From: Billgrantia tianxiuensis | Lineage (GTDB): Bacteria; Pseudomonadota; Gammaproteobacteria; Pseudomonadales; Halomonadaceae | Assembly: GCF_009834345.1 (NCBI RefSeq) | Contig: NZ_CP035042.1 | Span: 3,596,001-3,660,000, forward strand | Reading direction: 5' to 3' | DNA: 64,000 bases | Shown here: piece after piece, positions 17,333 to 26,745 of the stretch | Numbering within the stretch: position 1 is the stretch's first letter | How the letters are laid out: each line of letters begins with the position of its first letter | Program-made: the position numbers and the translations under genes | The notes under the pieces: model-generated | Databases searched by the model: none | What the model was told of the DNA's origin: nothing | The model's input: the letters and a program-made list of their open reading frames with translations, nothing else

Positions 17333-18087
17333 CCCTGACCGACGCAGGTTTTGCCAAGGCGCCAGCGCTCACGCCGTTCAGCGACTGCCTCGTCCCGGGA
17401 GAATTGCTTGCCATCGTCGGCCCCAACGGGGCCGGCAAGAGTACCCTGCTGTCGCTGCTGTCGGGCTATCGCCGCCCGGATGGGGGCAGCGTCTGCCTGG
17501 ACGGCACACCGCTACATCACTGGGATTCCGCCGCACTGGCCCGGCGCCGCGCCCTGGTGGCGCAGAAGCTCACCTTGGGCTTCGACTGGCCGGTGCGTGA
17601 GCTGGTGGCACTGGGCAGCGAGGCGTCGCCGGCCGATGTCGATGATGCGCTGGCCTTGCTCGATCTCCAGGCGTTCGCCGAGCGCGGCGCCCTGAGCCTT
17701 TCCGGCGGCGAAGCCCAACGGGTGATGATCGCGCGAGCACTGTGCCAGCTGGGTCTGGGGCACAGCACAGAGGCTTCAGCGGGCCGCGTGCTGCTGCTCG
17801 ATGAGCCCACCAGCGCGCTGGACATCGGCCAGCAGCAGCGCCTGATGCGTCTGCTGTGCGAACTGGCTGAAACGCAGCGCCTGGCGATAGCCTGCGTGCT
17901 GCATGACCTCAACCTGGCGGCGCGCTTCGCCCATCGGGTCTGGTTGCTCGAGCGCGGCCGACGCATCGCCTTCGGCCCACCCAGCGCAGTGCTCAGCCCC
18001 GGCTCCGTAGCCCGGGTGTTCGATGCCGAGCTGGAAACCCGGGCAAGCCACGGCGATGGGACACCACTGATGGTACTGACGCGCTGA
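17326..18087 (+). CDS. hmuV: Heme ABC transporter ATPase HmuV
   Basis: This 253-aa ABC ATPase has Walker A GPNGAGKST at about 34-42, signature LSGGEAQR, Walker B VLLLDEPTSALD and the switch His in CVLHDLNLA. It drives HmuU. A longer reading frame exists upstream in the same phase, but it overlaps hmuU extensively; ATG 17326 gives the standard HmuV N-terminus. It is the last gene of the heme operon, followed by a hairpin. Confidence 0.92.
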   Translation: MLTLTDAGFAKAPALTPFSDCLVPGELLAIVGPNGAGKSTLLSLLSGYRRPDGGSVCLDGTPLHHWDSAALARRRALVAQKLTLGFDWPVRELVALGSEASPADVDDALALLDLQAFAERGALSLSGGEAQRVMIARALCQLGLGHSTEASAGRVLLLDEPTSALDIGQQQRLMRLLCELAETQRLAIACVLHDLNLAARFAHRVWLLERGRRIAFGPPSAVLSPGSVARVFDAELETRASHGDGTPLMVLTR

Positions 18088-18115
18088 CGCCGCAACTTCC
18101 TTCGCCCCCAACGAC

Positions 18116-18143
18116 ACAGCCCCGGCCAGTTGGCCGGGGCTGT
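18116..18143. terminator. Hairpin between convergent hmuV and the Ntn-hydrolase-like gene
   Basis: A perfect 13-bp stem ACAGCCCCGGCCA / TGGCCGGGGCTGT with a two-base nominal loop lies between two converging genes. It could end transcription in both directions. There is no U-tract, so intrinsic termination is not certain. Confidence 0.6.
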
Positions 18144-18160
18144 GCGGGGTCTAGCCGATA

Positions 18161-18649
18161 TTAGGTCGTCGCGGGTTCCGGTTCCGCCTCGACGTCACGC
18201 ATCATCGTCTCGAAGGGCACTCCGGCCCTGGTCGCAGGCGTGACGGACTGCACCTCGCCGCCGCTGTCATGGTCCCGCGTCTTGGCGTACTCCACCGCCT
18301 CGATGGCATTCTTGCCATGATCGATGGCGGCCAGCGCCCACTTCCAGCCGGTGCCGTAGGCAACAGGCCCCTTGACCGGAATGCGCACCAGCTTGTTGAA
18401 CATCTCGAAGACACCGTCGGGCCCGGCAATGATCATCTCGACCCGCGTCACATGCGGCTTGTCGTTACGTGGCGCCCCGGCGTTGAGCCACTCCATGACC
18501 TCCCACCACTCCTGCTGCTCGCCGGCGAAGGCCACCCACTCGCCGTTGTCGAGCTGGAACAGCTTCTGCGCATGGTTGTAGGTCGAGCCGTTGACACTGA
18601 TCAGCGAATCCGTCGCCAGCGTAGTCCCATCCCATACGATCGTGGTCAT
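18161..18649 (-). CDS. Ntn-hydrolase-like (HslV/proteasome-fold) small protein, function unknown
   Basis: This 162-aa protein opens MTTIVWDGTTLATDSLISVN. Small phage and bacterial proteins annotated as proteasome or HslV-like Ntn hydrolases begin the same way; in that fold a Thr just after the initiator Met acts as the nucleophile (T2 or T3 here). The middle segment GPVAYGTGWKWALAAIDHG matches the fold's glycine-rich turn and helix. There is no HslU partner nearby and no other phage gene, so the role is unknown. The tail is acidic and low-complexity (EAEPEPATT). Confidence 0.6.
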   Translation of the reverse strand: MTTIVWDGTTLATDSLISVNGSTYNHAQKLFQLDNGEWVAFAGEQQEWWEVMEWLNAGAPRNDKPHVTRVEMIIAGPDGVFEMFNKLVRIPVKGPVAYGTGWKWALAAIDHGKNAIEAVEYAKTRDHDSGGEVQSVTPATRAGVPFETMMRDVEAEPEPATT

Positions 18650-18830
18650 GCATGTACCTCTCTAAGACGTGCACGGGCTAAAACGTGGCGGGCCTCAACG
18701 AGAAATTAACGAAGCCCCCTTGCGTCAGGCGCAGGGTAGAAGCGAAAAACGCAAGAAATCGACACACAGAATAACGAATTTGTAACCCGTCAAAGCGGTG
18801 GAGTAGCGCCTGGAGCAGCGCCAGATCTGA

Positions 18831-19913
18831 CTATGGATGTGACGCCTGACGCACCCGCTCGAGCCCCTCCTCGGCGATCAGCCCCTGAGTGAAGGCGTGC
18901 TCGGCCATGGCAAGACTGTCCTCGGCCAGCACCAGATCGCAGCCGGTATGACGAATCTCTTCGCGCAGCGCGTCGATCGCACGCTCGCGCTCGGGCCGGC
19001 GCTCCACCCGGCGAATGTAGACCGCCCGGATCCGCTCGGGATATTCGTGCACGATCCGGGCATAGACCTCGGGATCGTGCTGGCCGCTGTCGCCGATCAG
19101 CACGCAGGGCAGCTCATCGCGCATCGCCAGCATGTGCTGGATCAGGTCGTACTTGTGGTCTTCCGCGCGACGCGGCCAGGGCTTGCGCCAGGAGATACCC
19201 CACTCGCGCAGGAACAGGATCGGCCCGACCGGAATGCGATTGAGCTGGAAGAACTCTTCGAGCATCTCGTAGATGCTCCAGGGCCCGCGCGAGACGTAGA
19301 GAATGGGCCTCTTGGCCTTGCCGCTGCTACCGACATGCAGCGCCTGGTAGAGCGCCGCCACGCCGGGAAAGGCCATGCGCTGGTGAGCCTGCTTGACGAA
19401 CAGGCGATTCAGCATGCGCAGCTTGTTGGCCACGCCGGTGTACATCACCGTGTCGTCGATGTCGCTGATCACCAGCAGGTCGGCCTCGGCCGGGGGGATG
19501 TAGACCTCGGTGAACGACTGTACCGGCTCGATGTCCGGCAGCACCACGTGCAGCTCGGCATGATGCCAGGCGCTGTCCCGCGGCAGGGGATGCTCGAGCG
19601 GCATGTGCACGTCGAAGTAGCCGTCGCGGTCGGTCGTCACGGTGGTGACGTTCTCTCCCAGCGTCACTTCGACGGTCACCTCGGGGAGCCCGTGGCGAAA
19701 GATGCGCCGAACGATGTCGGCAAGGTCGCGCAGCATACCGTAGCGCGGGATCACCTCGCCCAGCGCGGCCTGCCTGAACACCCGCCCCATGAGGAACGCC
19801 TCATGACGGGAACCGTAGCCGCGGTAGGGATGCACCACGTAACCGCCACGCCCGCGGTCTTGCCTCATCGGGCGGGCGGCAATGCGCAGAAGACGTCTGA
19901 CGAATCCCGTCAT
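18831..19913 (-). CDS. App1-type phosphatase-domain protein (DUF2183)
   Basis: This 360-aa protein contains the DUF2183/App1 catalytic domain. The HAD-like signature VISDIDDTVMYTGVANK lies around residues 180-196. It is followed by FPGVAALYQAL, ILYVSRGPWSIYEMLEEFF and VLIGDSGQHDPEVYARI. In yeast App1 this domain is a phosphatidate phosphatase. An N-terminal beta-rich domain precedes it. The start at 19913 has a strong AGGAGGG site; an upstream in-frame ATG at 20006 would add an unlikely extension. Bacterial substrate unknown. Confidence 0.8.
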   Translation of the reverse strand: MTGFVRRLLRIAARPMRQDRGRGGYVVHPYRGYGSRHEAFLMGRVFRQAALGEVIPRYGMLRDLADIVRRIFRHGLPEVTVEVTLGENVTTVTTDRDGYFDVHMPLEHPLPRDSAWHHAELHVVLPDIEPVQSFTEVYIPPAEADLLVISDIDDTVMYTGVANKLRMLNRLFVKQAHQRMAFPGVAALYQALHVGSSGKAKRPILYVSRGPWSIYEMLEEFFQLNRIPVGPILFLREWGISWRKPWPRRAEDHKYDLIQHMLAMRDELPCVLIGDSGQHDPEVYARIVHEYPERIRAVYIRRVERRPERERAIDALREEIRHTGCDLVLAEDSLAMAEHAFTQGLIAEEGLERVRQASHP

Positions 19914-20009
19914 TCGCCCTCCTGCGATGCGCCAGCTTGCTGTGGGCCCTTCGAACGCTGCGCTATCGGCCGATCCTGGCAGTGCGGCATGTCTCCTCCC
20001 TGACACTCG

Positions 20010-20037
20010 ACAGGGCCCGGCAAGCGCCGAGCCCTGT
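20010..20037. terminator. Hairpin downstream of cysN
   Basis: The outer arms are ACAGGGC (20010-20016) and GCCCTGT (20031-20037), with an inner CGGC/GCCG stem and loop AAGC. It lies 56 bases after the cysN stop in the direction of cysN transcription. It has no U-tract. Confidence 0.5.
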
Positions 20038-20092
20038 CCCTAGTGTGGAGGATAATGCCGCCAGTTCAACCGTCTATGGTTGGCCTGGCCGA

Positions 20093-21532
20093 TCAGCGCA
20101 GCAGGTTGCGCACGTCCTTCGCTTCCCAATGAGGGAAATGCTTGCGAATCAGTGCATTGAGATCGAGTTCGAAGGCGGCCCAGTCGACCTCGCCATGTGC
20201 CTGCCCTGTCGCTTCGGCAGCACTGCGCACCATGCCTGCCCCCACGGTCACGTTGCTGAGCCGGTCGATGACGATGAAGCTGCCAGTGCCCGGACTTTGA
20301 TCGTAGGCGTCGAGCGGCACGTCGGCGGTCAGCTCGAGCCGGCAGCGGGCAATGGCATTCAGCTCCAGGCAGTCGGCCTCATGCCGCTCCAGGGTGTTGA
20401 CGTCGACCTGGTGGTGAATCGCACTCACGCGACCGGCCACCGAACGTCCGGCCAGGCGGATGTCGTACTGTCGGCCTGGCGCCAGAGGCTGTTCGTGCAT
20501 CCACACGATGTCGGCATCGAAGGCATTGGTCAGGGTGACCTCGGCATCCTCGGCAACGATCCAGTCGCCGCGGGAGATATCGATTTCGTCCTCGAGCGTC
20601 ACGGTGACGGCCTGTCCTGGCCACGCCGCCTCCAGGTCGCCATCGAAAGTGACGACCCGCTCGATGCGGCTGGTCTTGCCCGAGGGCAGTGCCTTGATCG
20701 CCAGGCCGGGGCGCAGCACACCGGCCTCCAGCGTGCCGGCATAGCCGCGGAAGTCGAGGTTGGGCCGGTTGACGTACTGCACCGGGAAGCGCAGGTCGAC
20801 CAGGTTACGGTCGCGGCTCACCTCCACGGACTCCAGCAGTTCCAGCAGCGCCGGTCCCGCTGCGCCGTCGATCTGGTACCAGGGCGTGCGGTCGCTGCGG
20901 TTGACCACGTTGTCCCCTTCCAGCGCCGACATCGGTACGAAATGCAGATCCTTGACCGAGAGCTGCTCGGCAAAGCGCCGATAGTCGGCGACGATCTCGT
21001 TGAAGCGCGCCTCGTCGAAGCCCACCAGGTCCATCTTGTTCACCGCGATGACCAGGTGCTTGATACCCAGCAGATCGGCGATGAAGCTGTGGCGCCGGGT
21101 CTGGGTCTGCACGCCGTAGCGGGCATCGATCAGGATGATCGCCAGGTTGGCGGTCGAGGCCCCGGTAGCCATGTTGCGGGTGTACTGCTCGTGGCCCGGG
21201 GTGTCGGCGATGATGAACTTGCGCTTGTCGGTGGAGAAGAAGCGGTAGGCCACGTCGATGGTGATGCCCTGCTCACGCTCCGACTGCAAGCCATCGACCA
21301 GCAGCGCCAGGTCAACGGCATCGCCGGTGGTGCCGCTCTTCTTGGAGTCGCGGGTCAACGCCGCCAGGTGATCGTCGAAGATCATCTTGGAGTCGTGCAG
21401 CAACCGGCCGATCAGGGTCGACTTGCCGTCGTCTACGCTGCCGCAGGTGATGAAGCGCAGCAGGTCCTTGTTCTCATGCTCGTGCAGGTACTGCTCGATG
21501 TTGTCGGCGATCAGTGTCGATTGGTGTGCCAT
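20093..21532 (-). CDS. cysN: Sulfate adenylyltransferase subunit 1 (GTPase) CysN
   Basis: This 479-aa EF-Tu-like GTPase has G1 [14 protein letters not shown]3 DTPGHEQY and G4 NKMDL. Together with CysD it makes adenosine 5'-phosphosulfate from ATP and sulfate, using GTP hydrolysis, in assimilatory sulfate reduction. It ends without a fused CysC kinase domain. Start 21532 overlaps the cysD stop (ATGA). Longer in-frame extensions upstream run inside cysD and are not real. Confidence 0.95.
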   Translation of the reverse strand: MAHQSTLIADNIEQYLHEHENKDLLRFITCGSVDDGKSTLIGRLLHDSKMIFDDHLAALTRDSKKSGTTGDAVDLALLVDGLQSEREQGITIDVAYRFFSTDKRKFIIADTPGHEQYTRNMATGASTANLAIILIDARYGVQTQTRRHSFIADLLGIKHLVIAVNKMDLVGFDEARFNEIVADYRRFAEQLSVKDLHFVPMSALEGDNVVNRSDRTPWYQIDGAAGPALLELLESVEVSRDRNLVDLRFPVQYVNRPNLDFRGYAGTLEAGVLRPGLAIKALPSGKTSRIERVVTFDGDLEAAWPGQAVTVTLEDEIDISRGDWIVAEDAEVTLTNAFDADIVWMHEQPLAPGRQYDIRLAGRSVAGRVSAIHHQVDVNTLERHEADCLELNAIARCRLELTADVPLDAYDQSPGTGSFIVIDRLSNVTVGAGMVRSAAEATGQAHGEVDWAAFELDLNALIRKHFPHWEAKDVRNLLR

Positions 21533-22503
21533 CAGAAGTACCCCTCGCGCTTCTTCTTCTCCATCGAGCCGGCCTGGTCGTGGTCGATGGCCCGGCCGCT
21601 GCGCTCGCTGGTGCGGGTCAGCAGCATCTCCTGAATGATCTCGGGCAGGGTGTCGGCCCTGGACTCCACCGCGCCGGTCAGCGGGTAGCAGCCCAGCGTG
21701 CGGAAACGCACCCACTTCTCCTCGGGCACCTCGCCGGGGGCCAGCGGCATGCGCTCGTCGTCGACCATCACTAGCATGCCGTCGCGCTCCACCACCGGGC
21801 GCGGGGCGGCGTAGTAGAGCGGCACGATGGGAATCTGCTCCAGGTAGATGTACTGCCAGATGTCCAGCTCGGTCCAGTTGGAGAGCGGGAAGGCGCGGAT
21901 CGACTCGCCCTTGTTGACCCGGGCGTTGTAGAGGTTCCACAGCTCGGGACGCTGGTTCTTCGGGTCCCAGCGGTGGAACTTGTCACGGAAGGAGAACACC
22001 CGCTCCTTGGCGCGGCTGGCCTCCTCGTCGCGGCGGGCACCGCCGAAGGCGGCATCGAAGCCGTACTTGTCCAGCGCCTGCTTGAGCGCCTGGGTCTTCA
22101 TCACGTCGGTATAGCCGCTGGAGCCGTGATCGAAGGGGTTGATGCCCGCGGCCCGCCCCTCTTCGTTGATGTGCTCGATCAGCTCCATGCCCACCTCGCC
22201 GGCCATGCGGTCGCGGAAGGCGATCATCTCGCGGAACTTCCAGGTGGTGTTGATGTGCATCAGCGGGAACGGCGGCGGCCCGGGAAAGAAGGCCTTGCGC
22301 GCCAGATGCAGCATCACCGAGGAGTCCTTGCCGATGGAGTAGAGCATCACCGGGTTGCGGAACTCGGCGGCCACCTCGCGGATGATATGGATCGACTCCG
22401 CCTCCAACTGCTGGAGATGGGTCAGCCGGCGCGGCGACAGAGAGGCCGGCGAGTCGGAAGCCGGGGAAGCCGGCTTGTGCTCGGGAGCGTGAAGACTGGT
22501 CAT
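21532..22503 (-). CDS. cysD: Sulfate adenylyltransferase subunit 2 CysD
   Basis: This 323-aa protein has the PP-loop ATP pyrophosphatase motif [13 protein letters not shown] near residue 55, and [19 protein letters not shown], both typical of CysD. It catalyses adenylyl transfer onto sulfate with CysN. A proline/serine-rich N-terminal extension of about 25 residues precedes the conserved [16 protein letters not shown]. The AT-rich 119 bases upstream, which separate it from cpdA, should contain its promoter, probably CysB-controlled, but I cannot define the site. Confidence 0.95.
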   Translation of the reverse strand: MTSLHAPEHKPASPASDSPASLSPRRLTHLQQLEAESIHIIREVAAEFRNPVMLYSIGKDSSVMLHLARKAFFPGPPPFPLMHINTTWKFREMIAFRDRMAGEVGMELIEHINEEGRAAGINPFDHGSSGYTDVMKTQALKQALDKYGFDAAFGGARRDEEASRAKERVFSFRDKFHRWDPKNQRPELWNLYNARVNKGESIRAFPLSNWTELDIWQYIYLEQIPIVPLYYAAPRPVVERDGMLVMVDDERMPLAPGEVPEEKWVRFRTLGCYPLTGAVESRADTLPEIIQEMLLTRTSERSGRAIDHDQAGSMEKKKREGYF

Positions 22504-22622
22504 CGGCCCGGATACCTCGCATGACGAAGGGCAAGTAGGATCATGCGCACAGGGTAACCTTGAGCCGATAATAACGTAAAAGAATGATTACCTATCTTTT
22601 TAGACCAAAAAAGAATCGAAGC

Positions 22623-23360
22623 TCACAGGTCGACACGCTCGACCCAGGTCAGCCACTCCTCACCACGCAGGTCGAAGATCCGGTAGCCGGGACGCGATGC
22701 CTCGTCGATGGCGAAGCCCTCGGAGCCGGGCAGGAACTGATCGGTCGTCGAAGGGCAACCGTAGACCAGCACATCGCCGTGCTCGAGCGCTTGCCGCCCG
22801 ACAAAGGCCTGGTGGATGTGACCGCAGAGAATCGCCCTGACCTGCGGGAAGGAGGACAGTATCTCCCACAGGGCGTCGCGATCCTTGAGCCCGATCTCGT
22901 CGATCCAGGCCGAGCCCACCGCGAGCGGCGGATGGTGCATCGCCAGCAAGGTCGGCCGTTCGTCCTCGGCGAGACGCTCGGCGAGCTGCCCCAGGCGTGT
23001 CTCACCCAGCTCGCCATGAGCCTGCCCCCGGACCCAGGTATCCACGGTCAATAGCCGCCAGTTGGCCAGGTCGATGACATCGTGGAAGCCCCTGATCTCC
23101 TCCATCAGTCCGGGTTGGTCGTGGTTGCCACCCAGCCAGAACCAGGGGCACTCGAGCGTCGAGAGGACACGATGGGCATGCTGGTAGGAGGCTGCCGTCT
23201 CGTCCTGGCTGATGTCGCCGGTAACGAGAACCACATCGGGGCGCGTGGCCCGCACCGCTTCGACCACGGATTCCAACTGGCGCAGTGGGAAACCGGCACG
23301 GGAACGGGCTTTGGGATCGGCGTGCAGATGGCAGTCGGTGAGCTGTACCAGACGCATCAT
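22623..23360 (-). CDS. cpdA: 3',5'-cyclic-AMP phosphodiesterase CpdA
   Basis: This 245-aa calcineurin-type metallophosphoesterase has all family metal motifs in order: TDCHLH near the start, VTGDIS, LGGNHDQ, MHHPP and CGHIHQ. CpdA hydrolyses cAMP in the cytosol and so sets CRP-family signalling. The start at 23360 (ATGATG) overlaps the stop of the upstream yqiB-like gene, so the two are co-translated. The order nudF-yqiB-cpdA matches enteric bacteria. Confidence 0.92.
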   Translation of the reverse strand: MMRLVQLTDCHLHADPKARSRAGFPLRQLESVVEAVRATRPDVVLVTGDISQDETAASYQHAHRVLSTLECPWFWLGGNHDQPGLMEEIRGFHDVIDLANWRLLTVDTWVRGQAHGELGETRLGQLAERLAEDERPTLLAMHHPPLAVGSAWIDEIGLKDRDALWEILSSFPQVRAILCGHIHQAFVGRQALEHGDVLVYGCPSTTDQFLPGSEGFAIDEASRPGYRIFDLRGEEWLTWVERVDL

Positions 23361-23806
23361 CCCGGCAGTTCCGTCAGGTTGGTAGGATGCCCATGCTCGA
23401 GACCATGGGCCAGCCACTCACCGAGGAAACGGTTGAGCTGAAGCTTTTCGTCGGGCTGGTGCATGCGCACGTTGGGATAACGATAGCGCCCGCTGAAGTG
23501 GCGTTCGCGCTGGAAATCGGTGACCTCGGCCATGCGTACGTCGTGGTAGAGATGCACGCGCATGCGTGGCGGCTCGATGACGGCATCCATCAAACCGCTT
23601 TGGCTGACCCGGGCAATGGTGGTGTATGGCGCCTGTTCCAGCACCGTCAACCACAGGGTACCGAACCGGCCACGCTGGCCGGACAGTTCGAACTCGCGCG
23701 TCTCGCCCACGCCGAGGCCGCCCATCAGCCGCGTCAGGCGCAGGTAGTTGGCGCTGCATTCCCCCTGCAGGCTCTTCAGATCGGTGACATAGGCGGTTCT
23801 TGCCAC
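23357..23806 (-). CDS. YqiB-like DUF1249 family protein
   Basis: This 149-aa protein contains the DUF1249 core: CSANYLRLTRLMGGL near the N-terminus, then MRVHLYHDVRMAEVTDFQ and YPNVRMHQPDEKLQLNRFLG. Members always sit between nudF and cpdA in gammaproteobacteria; their biochemical function is unknown. It lies one base after nudF and overlaps cpdA. Confidence 0.88.
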   Translation of the reverse strand: MARTAYVTDLKSLQGECSANYLRLTRLMGGLGVGETREFELSGQRGRFGTLWLTVLEQAPYTTIARVSQSGLMDAVIEPPRMRVHLYHDVRMAEVTDFQRERHFSGRYRYPNVRMHQPDEKLQLNRFLGEWLAHGLEHGHPTNLTELPG

Positions 23807-23807
23807 G

Positions 23808-24452
23808 CTACCCCCTTGCTCGTAGTGATGCCCGTTCCGCCGCCAGCCAGTAGAAGGCGATCAGACACATGGCATTGTCGAGTCGCCCGGCCAGCAAGAG
23901 TTCCCAGGCACGCTTAAACGGTAGCACGTGAACGCGGATATCCTCATGCTCTTCGTCCAGGCCATGCACGCCACCCAGCCCATCGCAGTCCACCAGGGCA
24001 CAGAATAGCGTCACCCGCTCCGTGCAGGCGCCTGGGCTTGGGTAATAGGTGTGCAGCTCGATCAGCTCGGTGACCTCGCAGCCGGCCTCCTCCATGGCCT
24101 CGCGGCGCGCCACCTCGGCCGCGCTCTCGCCGGCCTCCACCAGCCCGGCGACGATTTCGAGCTTCCACGGCGACTGGGGATCGTCCAGCGCACCGGCGCG
24201 AATCTGCTCCACCAGCGCCACGCAGTCGCGCTCGACGTCATAGAGCAGCACGCCCACGGCATCGTGGCGCACGTGGACTTCACGCACCATCTCGGCGCTC
24301 CAGCCGCCTTCGAACAAGCGATGACGCAAATGGACCTCGTCCAGGCGGAAGAAGCCCTGGTGCAGGCAGCGACGCTCCACAAGGTCGACGTCGGCAGCGC
24401 TGAAGCCGGGAAGCTGGGCGGCATCCTGGCCGCGATCGGAATTATCGGTCAT
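23808..24452 (-). CDS. nudF: ADP-ribose pyrophosphatase NudF
   Basis: This 214-aa Nudix hydrolase has the complete Nudix box at about residues 97-119 (GLVEAGES, then REAMEEAG). The NudF-specific segment TYYPSPGACTERVTLFCA follows it. It cleaves ADP-ribose to AMP and ribose 5-phosphate. It is the first gene of the nudF-yqiB-cpdA unit. Confidence 0.92.
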   Translation of the reverse strand: MTDNSDRGQDAAQLPGFSAADVDLVERRCLHQGFFRLDEVHLRHRLFEGGWSAEMVREVHVRHDAVGVLLYDVERDCVALVEQIRAGALDDPQSPWKLEIVAGLVEAGESAAEVARREAMEEAGCEVTELIELHTYYPSPGACTERVTLFCALVDCDGLGGVHGLDEEHEDIRVHVLPFKRAWELLLAGRLDNAMCLIAFYWLAAERASLRARG

Positions 24453-24526
24453 GCAGGCCTCCGAGTCTGCGAATGGCGACCATTATGGTGACCGGGGCCG
24501 ATCATGCCAACCGCTACCTGCCGCTA

Positions 24527-24554
24527 CCATGCGCCTCGTGGACGAGGCGCATGG
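24527..24554. terminator. Perfect hairpin after the TPR-protein gene
   Basis: A 13-bp perfect stem CCATGCGCCTCGT / ACGAGGCGCATGG with a minimal loop lies just past the stop codon of the minus-strand TPR gene (24567) and before nudF. It lacks a U-tract. Confidence 0.5.
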
Positions 24555-24566
24555 AAAGGGAAGGCG

Positions 24567-25202
24567 TCAAAGCCGGGAGAGCAGCGACCTGGCCTGCTGG
24601 CGCAGCGCCTCGTCCGAGGCCTGGCGATCCTCGCGAGCAGTACCGTCGACGGCGCGCTGGGCGTGCTCTCGCGCCTCCTCACGGCGCCCCTCGTCTTCGA
24701 GGAAGGTCGCGTAGTAGAAGTTGACGTCGATGCCATCGGGGCGGATCTGCAAGGCCCGCTGGAACATGCGCTCGGCCGTACTGCTGTTACCGAAGCCGAT
24801 GGGCCTGCCCGGCGCGCGATCGTAGAGCGCCCCCAGCGTGACGTAGGCCGAGCCGTTGCCCCCCTGGGGATCGATCTCGATGGCACGTTCCAGCGCATCG
24901 CGCGCCGAGCGGGCACTGCCCAGGGCACCCAAGCCGCTGCGCTCGCGGGCATGCGATGCCTCGATGATGCCGTACCAGATCAGCGGCTGCGCAGTGCCGG
25001 GATTCGCTTCCACCAGCCGCTCCGCTTCCTCGGCGAGCGATTTCAGCGCCGCGCGGCGCTGACCTTCTGCCCGCTGCGTGGTGATCTGCTCCCAGCGCTG
25101 CTTGAGCGCCTCGACTTCGTTTTCCCAGGCCAGGGAGCCGGTAAACGGTGCAAGCAGGAGACCGACTCCCAGGGCGGCACCGATGAGCTGACGTCGTAAC
25201 AT
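24567..25202 (-). CDS. Exported tetratricopeptide-repeat protein
   Basis: This 211-aa protein has a Sec signal peptide (MLRRQLIGAALGVGLLLAPF, cleavage after about SLA). A helical body follows with TPR-like repeats around RDALERAIEIDP, AYVTLGALYDR and AERMFQRALQIRPDGIDVNFYYA. It is probably periplasmic and may help envelope complexes assemble. No enzymatic motif is visible. It is monocistronic, between greB (divergent) and the nudF unit. Confidence 0.7.
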   Translation of the reverse strand: MLRRQLIGAALGVGLLLAPFTGSLAWENEVEALKQRWEQITTQRAEGQRRAALKSLAEEAERLVEANPGTAQPLIWYGIIEASHARERSGLGALGSARSARDALERAIEIDPQGGNGSAYVTLGALYDRAPGRPIGFGNSSTAERMFQRALQIRPDGIDVNFYYATFLEDEGRREEAREHAQRAVDGTAREDRQASDEALRQQARSLLSRL

Positions 25203-25422
25203 GTCCAGACTCCTTCCTTCTTTCGCTTGTTATTGGCTGACGAATTCTTGGCAGCGGCGTGGCACCGCTTCTGGCAATGTAACGAACGTTTGAATGATTC
25301 GCCAGTCCGAACCTCGCCAGCTTCTGGCTCACAGGCAGCCAATGACGTATGTTGCCCTTCTCATCACAAGTAAAGTCGTCACAAGTAAAGTACTCGCTGC
25401 AAGAATGTAGGAGCGTAACGCC

Positions 25423-25962
25423 ATGAAGGGCCGCAACATGACGCGCTGGCGCAACCCCGCCAAGGACCCGCGCCAGGAACCCAAGAGCAATCTGATCACC
25501 GCCGAGGGTGCCGAGCGCCTGCGCGGCATTCTCGATCATCTCTCGCGGGTCAAGCGCCCCGCCCTCTCGGCCAAGGTGGGCGAAGCCGCAGCACTCGGGG
25601 ATCGCAGCGAGAACGCCGATTACACCTACAACAAGAAGGAGCTCAACCGGGTCATCGCGCGTATCCGCTACCTGACCAAACGGCTCGACAAGTTGCAGGT
25701 GGTGGACCGCCTGCCGGCGGATACCGACAAGGTCTATTTCGGCGCCTTCGTCACCCTCGAGGACGAGGAAGGCGAGGAGATGCGCATCCGCATCGTCGGC
25801 CACGACGAGACCGACACCGCCAAGCGCTGGATCAGCGTCGATGCCCCGCTGGCCAAGGCGCTGCTGGGAAAGACACTGGACGATGAGGTCACGGTCAAGG
25901 CGCCGGCAGGCGATACCACTTATGTCATTACCGATATCGCCTACCGTACGCCGGGCGGCTAA
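25423..25962 (+). CDS. greB: Transcription elongation factor GreB
   Basis: This 179-aa protein has the Gre coiled-coil hairpin with acidic tip (EAAALGDRSENADYTYNKKE) and the C-terminal FKBP-like globular domain (VYFGAFVTLEDEEGEEMRI and WISVDAPLAKALLGK). It rescues backtracked RNA polymerase by stimulating transcript cleavage. AGGAG lies 9 bases before ATG 25423; ATG 25438 is an alternative start. The long basic N-terminus fits GreB rather than GreA. Confidence 0.93.
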   Translation: MKGRNMTRWRNPAKDPRQEPKSNLITAEGAERLRGILDHLSRVKRPALSAKVGEAAALGDRSENADYTYNKKELNRVIARIRYLTKRLDKLQVVDRLPADTDKVYFGAFVTLEDEEGEEMRIRIVGHDETDTAKRWISVDAPLAKALLGKTLDDEVTVKAPAGDTTYVITDIAYRTPGG

Positions 25963-26008
25963 GCAGCTGAGCCAATTTTTGACGCCGTATGGCCGAGCGC
26001 AGGCAGTT

Positions 26009-26719
26009 TCAGTCCTCCAGTGCGTAGTCCACCGTGGTCACCACCCGCACACGCTTGACGTCAGGCGTGTAGCTGTCGAGATCCTCGATGGAGAAATAAC
26101 CCTGGGTGGCCTGGCGAATCTGCCCCACCCGGCTGCCTGAGTCCTCGGCGAACTGCTGTGCGGCACGGCGCGCATCGGCGGTGGCCGCGGCGATCATCTC
26201 GGGTTTGATGGCATCGAGGCCGGTGAAGAGGTATTCGGTGCGGTATTCGTAGTTGGGCGACAGCAATACGCCCTCGCGCACCAGGCTGGTGACCTCCGGC
26301 ATTGCCGCCTTGACGCCCGCCACGTCCGGCGAACGCAACAGCAGCGTGGCCTCGCCGCGATAGCGCTCATCCGGGCGTTGGCCGCCATAGAGATTGCTGA
26401 ACTGGTCGGTGATGCGCGGCGGCGTCACGCTGACGTGCTCGGTATCGAAGCCGCGCTGGACGAGAAAGTCGCGAATCGTCTGCTCATCGCGTGAGAGGAT
26501 GCGCTCCAGCTCTCCCAGCGTATCGGCGCTGGCACTGTAGTTGAACGGCCAAAGCACCAGATCCGCCGGCATCTCCCGCTCGGCCAGGCCTCGCACGGTC
26601 ACGCTGCGCGACGACTGCTGCCAGACCTCGGCCGCCTGCCTGATGAAACTGCCGCCTACGATCAACCCTACCGCCAACAGTACCCCCAGAACCGCTGCAC
26701 TACGCAGATTCCCCGCCAT
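26009..26719 (-). CDS. SIMPL-domain (DUF541) membrane-anchored protein
   Basis: This 236-aa protein has one N-terminal transmembrane/signal-anchor helix (AAVLGVLLAVGLIVGGSFI) followed by the SIMPL domain, which opens SRSVTVRGLAEREMPADL and closes KRVRVVTTVDYALED. Such periplasmic-facing proteins are common, but their function is poorly known. The start at 26719 was chosen for its standard anchor; a longer in-frame extension upstream overlaps rsmC and is not credible. Confidence 0.8.
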   Translation of the reverse strand: MAGNLRSAAVLGVLLAVGLIVGGSFIRQAAEVWQQSSRSVTVRGLAEREMPADLVLWPFNYSASADTLGELERILSRDEQTIRDFLVQRGFDTEHVSVTPPRITDQFSNLYGGQRPDERYRGEATLLLRSPDVAGVKAAMPEVTSLVREGVLLSPNYEYRTEYLFTGLDAIKPEMIAAATADARRAAQQFAEDSGSRVGQIRQATQGYFSIEDLDSYTPDVKRVRVVTTVDYALED

Positions 26720-26745
26720 GCTCGCCTCGCTCCGCCACAGGCCTC

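Noticed and set aside
18161..18649. Prophage remnant around the Ntn-hydrolase-like gene
   Set aside because: No integrase, structural, lysis or other phage gene and no attachment-like repeat flank it.
19937..21634. 565-aa open frame antisense to cysN
   Set aside because: cysN has complete GTPase motifs; this frame has none and no ribosome site.
22504..22622. Riboswitch or defined CysB site upstream of cysD
   Set aside because: The region is AT-rich and surely regulatory, but I could not identify a structured leader or a convincing CysB motif by eye.
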